DNA of 10,384 bases from Acidobacteriota bacterium (GTDB lineage: Bacteria > Acidobacteriota > Terriglobia > Terriglobales > Acidobacteriaceae): assembly GCA_021801945.1 (NCBI GenBank), contig JAKABE010000079.1, positions 1 through 10,384 on the forward strand, written 5' to 3'. The notes under the pieces were generated by a model. That model was not told the origin of the DNA. It saw only the letters and a program-made list of their open reading frames with translations, and ran no database searches. A program made the translations under genes and the position numbers. Position 1 is the first letter of the stretch. The number at the start of each line of letters is the position of its first letter. This document shows positions 1-5,057 of this stretch, piece after piece.

Positions 1-391
1 GCAAGTGGACCGGTTTGCCCGAACCGGCGGCAAGAATGTCATTGGCCGCCTGCGGAAGAAGCCACCGCCCGCGAGCGGGCAGCGCCGCCAGCAAGCCTTG
101 CAGCTTTTTGGCTGTTCTGTACTTGGGTGTGTAGGGCAGATGCAACTTCCCGACAAAGATGCTCTTTCGCTTCGCAGGGCTGAGGAAGAAGGCCAGAATC
201 TCGCTCAGCTTCAGGTTCTCAACCAAACAACCGAGAACGATGCTGCCGCCGGAGTTGGCCGCGGCCAGATCGAAGTTTTTGAGCACCTCGTGCCCAGTGG
301 CGTTTTCGCCGAAGAGCTCGATCAGGGCCATGGTTTCAATCAGCGCCCAGGTGCCGCCGCCATCCAGAGCCAGAATCCGGAACTTGTCCAT
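1..391 (-). CDS. Patatin-like phospholipase family protein, N-terminal part (runs off left edge)
   Basis: Only the first 130 codons are present; the 3' end lies beyond base 1. The start ATG (bases 391-389) has a strong Shine-Dalgarno, AAGGAGG, about 5 bases upstream. The protein opens with ILALDGGGTWALIE, the glycine-rich oxyanion-hole strand of patatin-like lipid acyl hydrolases (DGGG at residues 10-13). About 35 residues later comes the nucleophile elbow AANSGGSIV, with the likely catalytic Ser47. The catalytic Asp (DGA/DGG motif) would lie in the missing part. Patatin-family enzymes hydrolyse acyl esters of phospholipids or neutral lipids with a Ser-Asp dyad. No signal peptide is seen, so a cytoplasmic protein is likely. 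Two departures from the classic motifs are visible: DGGGTWA instead of DGGGxRG, and A-N-S-G-G instead of G-x-S-x-G. The gene is divergent from the ABC ATPase gene. The family call is good; substrate and pathway are unknown. Confidence 0.85.
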   Translation of the reverse strand, partial: MDKFRILALDGGGTWALIETMALIELFGENATGHEVLKNFDLAAANSGGSIVLGCLVENLKLSEILAFFLSPAKRKSIFVGKLHLPYTPKYRTAKKLQGLLAALPARGRWLLPQAANDILAAGSGKPVHL

Positions 392-512
392 TGTGCCTCC
401 TTGCGCCCGCGAGGCCATTGCCGCATTGTTCTGGTTTGTACCACAATCCTCGCATGGTTCCAGAGGTTTTTCGATCATCTTTGGAGCCGCTTGGTCCGTT
501 TACCATCGATTC
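392..512. promoter_or_regulatory. Divergent intergenic region between patatin and ABC ATPase genes
   Basis: These 121 bases separate two outward-facing genes, so they must hold at least one start signal for each unless the ATPase is transcribed from elsewhere. The patatin side has a clear AAGGAGG ribosome site. The ATPase side shows no good Shine-Dalgarno. A small imperfect inverted repeat (ATTG 425-428 with CAAT 444-447, and TGGT 432-435 with ACCA 440-443 around a TTGT loop) sits near the middle and could be an operator or hairpin. I could not identify convincing -35/-10 pairs on either strand. Confidence 0.35.
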
Positions 513-1307
513 ATGGCGCTGGTTGAGGTCAACTCGGTGTGGAAGAGCTATCCGCGCCGCACCGGCCTGCGGACGGTGGAGCACACCGTCGTCGAAGACG
601 TTTCGCTCGGCATCGAAGCCGGCGAGACGTTGGGGCTGGTGGGCGAGTCGGGCTCGGGCAAGACCACGCTGGCGCGCATGATTCTGGGGCTGACCGAGCC
701 GAGCCGGGGCACGGTGCGCGTGGCCGGCGTGGACCTGGCGCACGCCTCGCCGGCCGAGATGCATCGGCTGCGGCGCCAGATGCAGCCCGTCTTTCAGGAT
801 CCCTACGCGGCGCTCAATCCGCGCATGAAAGTCTTCGAGATCGTGACCGAACCGCTAGTCATCCACCGGCGTGAGGCGGGGCTCGCGAACGGGCGCACGG
901 CGTTACGCGCCAAGGCCGTCGAACTGCTCTGCCAGGTGGGGCTGGAGGAGTCCGCGCTAGCGCGCCATCCGCACGAGTTCTCCGGCGGGCAGCGGCAACG
1001 GATCAACATTGCCCGCGCCCTGGCGCTGCGTCCGCGCCTGCTGATTCTGGATGAGCCGGTTTCGGCGCTGGACGTGAGCGTCGGCGCGCAGATCGTAAAC
1101 CTGTTGCGCGGCCTGCAACGCGAGTATGCGCTGACCTATCTGTTTATCTCGCACGCCATGCCGCTGGTACGCTACCTAAGCACGCGCATTGCGGTGATGG
1201 AGGGCGGCCGGCTGTTGGAGACGGGAGAGACCGAGGCGCTCTGCACCAGCCCGCAGAAGGAGTACACGCGTCGGCTGCTGGCAGCCACGCCGGAGTTGCC
1301 GACCTGA
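513..1307 (+). CDS. ABC transporter ATP-binding protein, oligopeptide/dipeptide/nickel (OppF/DppF/NikE) type
   Basis: A 264-residue nucleotide-binding subunit that would power a peptide- or nickel-type importer at the inner face of the cytoplasmic membrane. All core motifs are present: Walker A GESGSGKTT (residues 44-52), Q-loop VFQDPYAALNPRM (Q95), signature FSGGQRQR (156-163), Walker B LLILDEP (176-182, Asp180/Glu181), D-loop SALD (184-187) and H-loop FISHAM (His214). The VFQDPYxxLNPRM and SGGQRQRI.IARAL wording is typical of the Opp/Dpp/Nik subfamily. The C-terminus keeps only a remnant of the HPYTRxLL motif (KEYTRRLLAATP), and at 264 residues the protein is closer in length to NikE (about 268) than to OppF/DppF (about 320-330). 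The residue after the H-loop His is Ala rather than the usual Asp. ATG 513 fits the family N-terminus, although no good Shine-Dalgarno precedes it; in-frame sequence farther upstream does not look like this family. No permease, partner ATPase or binding protein is adjacent, so the substrate cannot be told. Confidence 0.9.
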   Translation: MALVEVNSVWKSYPRRTGLRTVEHTVVEDVSLGIEAGETLGLVGESGSGKTTLARMILGLTEPSRGTVRVAGVDLAHASPAEMHRLRRQMQPVFQDPYAALNPRMKVFEIVTEPLVIHRREAGLANGRTALRAKAVELLCQVGLEESALARHPHEFSGGQRQRINIARALALRPRLLILDEPVSALDVSVGAQIVNLLRGLQREYALTYLFISHAMPLVRYLSTRIAVMEGGRLLETGETEALCTSPQKEYTRRLLAATPELPT

Positions 1308-1326
1308 GCAGCCCCGAGGGGCGCTC
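1306..1326. terminator. Possible bidirectional hairpin between convergent ABC ATPase and FKBP genes
   Basis: GAGC (1306-1309) plus GCCCC (1311-1315) can pair with GGGGC (1318-1322) plus GCTC (1323-1326), with A1310 bulged. The stem overlaps both stop codons (TGA 1305-1307 and, on the minus strand, 1327-1325). There is no T-tract on either side, and the tight loop means the innermost pair probably opens. Position between convergent stops suggests a shared terminator, but a factor-dependent end is equally possible. Confidence 0.35.
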
Positions 1327-2059
1327 ACTTGTTGTACGGCTGCGTGGGAGCATCCGCCTTGGCGGGCGCCGGGATCGAGCGCATGGAGTCGCCGTTCAGG
1401 ATGGGATGCGCAGTGACAACGCGGCCGGTGCGGGGATACCGAGGCGCAGAGACGGCGCCCGAGCGGACCGGAAGGGTGGGCATGTCGGACACGCCCACGA
1501 GCGTGACGTCAAAGATCAGATTGGACTTGGCTGGGATTCCTGGGTGATCCGGGCCGTGAACGGGAATGTCACGCGCTCCATAGCCAAGCTGCCAAGGGAT
1601 GAAGAGACGGCGCTCGCCGCCCACCCTCATTCCGGTGAATCCCTCATCGAAGCCGGGGATCAGGTGACCGAAGCCCTGAGGAAAGAGGAGCGGCTCGGGA
1701 GGGCCCAGCTCAACTTTGCCATCGGGGCCGAGGAGGGCCTTGCCGTTTTTGAAGACCGGGGCGCGATGCTCGGAGGTGGAGTCAAACTCGACCCCGGTGG
1801 AGGCGATCCAGCCGGTGTAGTAGACCCTGTAGAGTTTGTTGGGCTCGGCGAGGGGGCCGCTGCCGATCTTGATGTCCTCATAACGGAGCGAGAAGGCGGT
1901 CTTGACGATGCCTTGGACCGGCGGCGGTCCGGAGGGATGGCTGCCCATGGTGGATGCAGCAGCCGTCGATGGGCTGGCGGCAGGCACCCCCGGCTGCGAC
2001 TCGGCAGTGGCGGCGGCGACGCCCACCGCCAACAAGAAAACAAGGGCCGTGTATTTCAT
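1325..2059 (-). CDS. Exported FKBP-type peptidyl-prolyl cis-trans isomerase
   Basis: A 244-residue protein that would catalyse cis-trans isomerisation of X-Pro bonds during folding of exported proteins. Residues 1-19 (MKYTALVFLLAVGVAAATA) form a signal peptide, followed by a Pro/Ala/Ser-rich linker to about residue 50. The FKBP fold spans about 58-190. Its active-site segments are visible: YTGW (Tyr81), EFDST (Phe92, Asp93), LIPGFDEGFTGMRVGGERR (134-151, Phe137 where eukaryotic FKBP12 has Trp), FIPWQLGYG (Tyr160) and SNLIFDVTLVGV (Phe183). Between the FDST strand and LIPGFDEG the domain carries about 20 extra residues (104-124, KNGKALLGPDGK onward) relative to a minimal FKBP. A tail of about 50 residues rich in Pro, Ala and basic residues follows the fold. 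The start ATG 2059 is fixed by the signal peptide; a GGAG lies about 11 bases upstream. It shares a strand with the upstream M20 peptidase gene, but a 135-base gap with a hairpin and a possible promoter suggests separate transcription. Confidence 0.9.
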   Translation of the reverse strand: MKYTALVFLLAVGVAAATAESQPGVPAASPSTAAASTMGSHPSGPPPVQGIVKTAFSLRYEDIKIGSGPLAEPNKLYRVYYTGWIASTGVEFDSTSEHRAPVFKNGKALLGPDGKVELGPPEPLLFPQGFGHLIPGFDEGFTGMRVGGERRLFIPWQLGYGARDIPVHGPDHPGIPAKSNLIFDVTLVGVSDMPTLPVRSGAVSAPRYPRTGRVVTAHPILNGDSMRSIPAPAKADAPTQPYNK

Positions 2060-2093
2060 GGTTTGCGAATCTCCACTGGTAGTTTCATGCGGG

Positions 2094-2102
2094 AGTGTAG
2101 CA
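2094..2102 (-). promoter_or_regulatory. Possible extended -10 promoter for the FKBP gene
   Basis: On the minus strand TGC is followed directly by TACACT, which matches the extended -10 form TGnTAnnnT. A start about 7 bases downstream would leave a leader of roughly 28 bases before ATG 2059. There is no recognisable -35 hexamer at 15-17 bases upstream, which is tolerable for an extended -10 site but keeps the call tentative. Confidence 0.35.
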
Positions 2103-2128
2103 GGGCGGTGGGGGGAACAGAGCGGAGG

Positions 2129-2145
2129 GCCAGCGATTTGCTGGC
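2129..2145. terminator. Perfect 6-bp hairpin downstream of the M20 peptidase gene
   Basis: GCCAGC (2129-2134) and GCTGGC (2140-2145) form a perfect stem around a 5-base loop, about 50 bases past the peptidase stop and upstream of the putative FKBP promoter. No T-run follows on the minus strand, so it is not a textbook intrinsic terminator. It could mark the transcript end or protect a 3' end. Confidence 0.4.
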
Positions 2146-2194
2146 AGAGATTTCCCGCTTGGCGGCAGGTTCCCGATTCGGTCCTTGGCGTCCG

Positions 2195-3379
2195 CTAACT
2201 GGCGAGCATTCCGGCGAGCAGGGCCGTGCGAGGCGCGAGGTGCTCGATGAGGATCGATTCGTGGGCGGCGTGCGCCCCCTCGCCCACCGCGCCCATACCA
2301 TCGAGGGTGGGAAGACCGAGGGCGGCGGTGAAGTTGCCGTCGGAGCCGCCGCCGGTGGAGGCCTCGGAGAGCATGAAGCCGAGTTCGGCGGCCAGCGCTT
2401 TGGCTTGGCGGTAGAGGCGTACGGTTCCGCTGCGGCGCTCCATGGGCGGGCGATTGATGCCGCCGGAGACGGCTATGGCGCAGCGTGGATCAATGAGTCT
2501 GAGCACGGGGGGCTTGAGGGTGGCGAACTTGCGCGCGATGCGCGCGCCGTCAGCGGGGCGAAGGAAGCGCACATCCACCTCGACCCAGGCATGTGCGGGA
2601 ACTACGTTCGACTTCGTTCCGGCGCCCGCGACGCCAGCGTTCACGGTAAGACCGCGCGGCAGATCGGTCCAGCCGCTCACTGTCTCGATGATCCGTGCCA
2701 TCTCGCGGAGGGCGCTGGCGCCCTTGGCGAAGTCCACGCCGGCATGGGCGGCTATGCCTCTCACATCGATTCTCCAGTTTCCGATGCCCTTGCGCGCCGT
2801 TTTGTAGGCCAGCCCCTGGGCCGGCTCCAGGACGTAGACGGCGGCACAGCCGACCGCAATACGCTCGATGAGGGGCCGCGAGACCGGACTGCCCACTTCT
2901 TCGTCACTCGTCAGCAAGAGCACAATTTCACGTTCGAGAAGCTGGGCCTCGACAAGCAGTTCGAGGGCGCTGAGAGCGATGGCCACGCCGGCTTTCATAT
3001 CGAGGGCTCCGGGGCCCCAAAGGCGACCGGCGCCGAGGCGGCAGGGCATGGACTGGAGCGTGCCCAGCGGCCAGACCGTATCCAGGTGGCCGAGAAGGAG
3101 GATGGGGCGCAAAGGGCTGGAATTGGGCCGCCGGGCCGGGCGAAATCGTGCTTCGAGCAGATCGCCAAACGCGCGCTGCCTATGGAGCTTGACGCGTCCG
3201 CCCAGCTCATGGGCGCGGGCGGCGGCCAGCGCCACGCAGGCATCGACGGCGGCCTTGGAGTCAGAGGGCGATTCGGCCGCGACGAGTTCGCGGGTAAGCG
3301 CGAGCAGGCGAGGCTGCTTGCGGCGAGCACCGGCGAGCAGAGCACGCATGGGAATGGGAAGACGGGGAGCAGCAGGCAT
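2195..3379 (-). CDS. M20 family zinc metallopeptidase (glutamate carboxypeptidase/ArgE/DapE type)
   Basis: A 394-residue protein of the M20 di-zinc exopeptidase family, which cleaves C-terminal residues or N-acyl groups from amino acids and small peptides. With the start at 3379 the metal and catalytic residues read: His98 and Asp100 in GHLDTVWP, Asp127 in GALDMKAG, Glu160/Glu161 in TSDEEVGS (general base plus ligand), Glu185 in YVLEPA, His212 in the dimerisation-domain AHAG, the GGGSDGNF loop (342-349) and His370 in GEGAHAAHE. Layout and length resemble carboxypeptidase G2-like M20A proteins. The frame stays open to an ATG at 3478, giving 33 extra residues. I prefer 3379 because it has a purine-rich ribosome site (GGAAAGG, 6 bases upstream), while 3478 has only pyrimidines before it and the added residues do not look like a family N-terminus or a signal peptide. 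With 3379 the protein is cytoplasmic. The stop (TAG, 2197-2195) is 135 bases before the FKBP start. The substrate cannot be predicted. Confidence 0.87.
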   Translation of the reverse strand: MPAAPRLPIPMRALLAGARRKQPRLLALTRELVAAESPSDSKAAVDACVALAAARAHELGGRVKLHRQRAFGDLLEARFRPARRPNSSPLRPILLLGHLDTVWPLGTLQSMPCRLGAGRLWGPGALDMKAGVAIALSALELLVEAQLLEREIVLLLTSDEEVGSPVSRPLIERIAVGCAAVYVLEPAQGLAYKTARKGIGNWRIDVRGIAAHAGVDFAKGASALREMARIIETVSGWTDLPRGLTVNAGVAGAGTKSNVVPAHAWVEVDVRFLRPADGARIARKFATLKPPVLRLIDPRCAIAVSGGINRPPMERRSGTVRLYRQAKALAAELGFMLSEASTGGGSDGNFTAALGLPTLDGMGAVGEGAHAAHESILIEHLAPRTALLAGMLAS

Positions 3380-3499
3380 GAGAAGCCTTTCCGGAGCGAG
3401 GTTGCGCAGTACGAACCTGGACAGGAACCTGGGACTCGACGATTCTACATCGGTTCCGAGGATGATCCGGGAATGCATCGGGGAAGGGAGAGCGGCTCA

Positions 3500-3528
3500 A
3501 TTTAACCAAAGTGTGGCAAAAATGGCAC
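3500..3528 (-). promoter_or_regulatory. Weak sigma70-like promoter candidate for the M20 peptidase gene
   Basis: On the minus strand GTGCCA (3528-3523) and TTAAAT (3505-3500) are separated by 17 bases; each matches four of six consensus positions. A start near 3493 would give a leader of about 115 bases to ATG 3379, or place the alternative ATG 3478 about 15 bases downstream. Weak hexamers in a short AT-rich patch make chance matching quite possible. Confidence 0.25.
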
Positions 3529-3640
3529 AGAGTAGAAATAGAGGCTTCCGTCTAATCTAATGACGAAACGAGGTTTTTGGTTCCGAGGATCGTGGCTTAG
3601 TCTGAAGGAAGCTCACCCGGAAGGGGTGGGGCTGATATTC

Positions 3641-3655
3641 ATGTTTTTGGATTGA
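3641..3655 (+). other. Possible four-codon leader ORF upstream of lpxC
   Basis: ATG 3641 opens a four-codon frame (Met-Phe-Leu-Asp) ending in TGA 3653-3655, and the last base of that stop is the A of the in-frame lpxC ATG at 3655 (TGATG). A purine-rich block, GGAAGGGGTGGGG (3619-3631), lies about 9 bases before ATG 3641 and is the best ribosome site in the region. Neither possible lpxC start has a good one. Translational coupling from this minigene into lpxC is possible; so is coincidence. Confidence 0.25.
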
Positions 3656-3729
3656 TGAAGGAACTGACGTTTAAACCCGTCAAGCTGTTTCACGGCTCGG
3701 AGACAGGGAACTTGGCACATCTGGCGCAC

Positions 3730-4641
3730 ATGGAGCAAACCATCGCAGAGCCCATTGAGTTTACGGGCGTGGGGTTGCACTCAGGTGCGCCGGTGGCAAT
3801 GCGCTTGTTGCCCGCACCTGGCGGCTCCGGAATCGTCTTCCGCCGAACCGACCTGGACGACTTTGAGATTGCCGCGATTGGGCGCAATGTAGCGAAGGTA
3901 AGCTACGCCACCAGCCTGATGCGGCAAGGCGTGCTGATCTCCACAACCGAACACTTGCTTTCGGCGCTCATCGGGATGGGGGTGGACAACGTGATCGTGG
4001 AAGTGGACAACCTGGAGCTACCCATCCTGGACGGCAGTGCCCTGCCCTACGTGGAGGCATTTTCCCGGGTGGGGATGCGCACACAGCGGCGGCGGCGCGA
4101 GGTGATCCGCGTGCTGCGCGCCGTGGAAGTGCGCGAAGGCGGGAAATTCATCGGTGTCTATCCAGGGTCAGGGTACAAGATTCAGTACGCCATCGACTTC
4201 CCTGCCCCCATCGGCCAGCAAAAGACGTGCGTGGACCTGGCCACCGAGACTTACGGAACAGCAATTGCGCCGGCACGGACCTTCGGGTATAAGGCCGACG
4301 AACAGCGGCTGCGCGACATGGGCCTGATCCGCGGAGCCAGCACGAAGAATGCCATCGTCCTGGGCGCGCACGGACCGGAGAATGGTCCACTGCGTTTCGC
4401 CGACGAGTACGTGCGCCACAAGGTACTGGACCTGATCGGCGATCTGGCACTGGCGGGACGGCGGATTGAGGGCCGCGTGGTAGCCGAGCGCGCCGGTCAC
4501 GCGATGCATACGGCGCTGGTTTCGCGGCTGCTCAAGGACCGCTCGGCGTGGGGACTGGCGCACGTGGCGGCTCCTCAGGATTCCGAAACCACGACAGTCT
4601 CCGAAGCTACCGCAACCACTCCGGCGCTGATGAGCGTATAA
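3730..4641 (+). CDS. lpxC: UDP-3-O-acyl-N-acetylglucosamine deacetylase LpxC
   Basis: LpxC removes the acetyl group from UDP-3-O-acyl-GlcNAc in the cytoplasm, the committed step of lipid A synthesis, using one zinc. From ATG 3730 the protein has 303 residues (E. coli about 305) and starts MEQTIAEPIEFTGVGLHSG, in register with the known N-terminus. The motifs are intact: GVGLHSG (13-19), STTEHLLSAL (Glu74 as general base, His75 as zinc ligand), DGSALPYV, ARTFGY, RHKVLDLIGD (zinc ligands His230 and Asp234; Asp238) and AGHAMHTALV (His257). The last 25 or so residues are a Thr/Ala/Ser-rich tail past the conserved fold. The frame continues upstream to ATG 3655 or TTG 3652, which would add 25-26 residues without counterpart in the family. 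Neither start has a good Shine-Dalgarno, so the choice rests on homology. It stands alone, without other lipid A or cell-division genes beside it. Confidence 0.94.
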   Translation: MEQTIAEPIEFTGVGLHSGAPVAMRLLPAPGGSGIVFRRTDLDDFEIAAIGRNVAKVSYATSLMRQGVLISTTEHLLSALIGMGVDNVIVEVDNLELPILDGSALPYVEAFSRVGMRTQRRRREVIRVLRAVEVREGGKFIGVYPGSGYKIQYAIDFPAPIGQQKTCVDLATETYGTAIAPARTFGYKADEQRLRDMGLIRGASTKNAIVLGAHGPENGPLRFADEYVRHKVLDLIGDLALAGRRIEGRVVAERAGHAMHTALVSRLLKDRSAWGLAHVAAPQDSETTTVSEATATTPALMSV

Positions 4642-5057
4642 CACTGCCGCTCCATCCCGTGTAGTGGATCAAAAGAAATATCGATCATCGTTTGGCAATT
4701 GGTTTGTCTTGGGCCTGCTCTTAGACCCCCTGCGCGGGGCTATGCTCGCGGAATTCGCGCAATTTCCCCAGGCTTGCGCCATGGGGCAAACGTCTTTCGC
4801 CCGCAGCTCGGGCCTTGATCGGGCTGAAATGGAGAGAACCGAATCGATGGCGCGCAATGCTGGGGAGCTTGCAGGGAGGGATTTGGGCGCCCAGATGGAT
4901 TACAGGAGCTCCGCCTTCAAGGCCGGAGCGGTTCGCATACATGCGGGGAGATACAGCGAACGACCAGACGTACGGAGCGAGCTAACTCCGTGGCTCCCGC
5001 GCGAGGAGCAGCGTGCGATACACTCCAAGCATCCCGCCTGCACGGTCCGGAGTTTAA
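4642..5057. other. 416-base intergenic region / long leader before the GH37 gene
   Basis: No convincing gene is seen. An open frame from GTG 4664 to 5164 has no recognisable motifs, overlaps the trehalase-family gene by over 100 bases in another frame and lacks a ribosome site, so I do not call it. The region contains an imperfect 16-base palindrome (4774-4789, TTGCGCCATGGGGCAA), a perfect 10-base one (4884-4893, TGGGCGCCCA), and two hairpins in tandem (4972-4991 and 4993-5009) just before the next gene. A TACACT at 5019-5024 is a possible -10 element without a matching -35. No clear terminator with a T-tract follows lpxC; the short CCCC/GGGG stem near 4727-4740 is weak. Confidence 0.45.
4972..5009 (+). 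promoter_or_regulatory. Two tandem hairpins upstream of the GH37 gene
   Basis: ACGGAG (4972-4977) pairs with CTCCGT (4986-4991) around an 8-base loop. Immediately after it, GCTCC (4993-4997) pairs with GGAGC (5005-5009) around a 7-base loop. They lie 49-86 bases before ATG 5058. Their role is unknown: operator half-sites, an RNA leader structure, or the 3' end of an upstream transcript. A possible -10 (TACACT 5019-5024) just downstream would put them in promoter DNA rather than in the mRNA. Confidence 0.3.

Larger units (their letters stand above)
3380..3729. other. Divergent intergenic region between the M20 peptidase and lpxC
   Basis: About 350 bases lie between the preferred starts; it would be only 176 if the longest open frames were used on both sides. 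It is more AT-rich than the flanks around 3500-3660. It holds a weak minus-strand promoter candidate (3500-3528), a plus-strand purine block at 3619-3631 resembling a ribosome site, and a four-codon reading frame at 3641-3655 whose stop overlaps the ATG at 3655. I see no RNA gene, repeat or mobile element in it. Confidence 0.45.

Noticed and set aside
159..512. Upstream in-frame extension of the ABC ATPase gene (118 codons)
   Set aside because: The extension overlaps the patatin gene on the other strand and has no similarity to ABC ATPase N-termini; the family start fits ATG 513.
3380..3478. 33-residue N-terminal extension of the M20 peptidase from ATG 3478
   Set aside because: Only pyrimidines precede that ATG, the extra residues are not a signal peptide, and ATG 3379 has a proper ribosome site.
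1406..3505. Plus-strand open frame of 699 codons antisense to the FKBP and M20 peptidase genes
   Set aside because: It covers two genes with full catalytic motifs on the opposite strand and the gap between them. Its translation is Gly/Ala/Arg-rich and motif-free, typical of antisense frames in GC-rich DNA.
3523..3540. TGGCAC resembling the -24 half of a sigma54 promoter upstream of lpxC
   Set aside because: The required GC/TTGC -12 element is absent at the correct spacing (AGAA is found instead).
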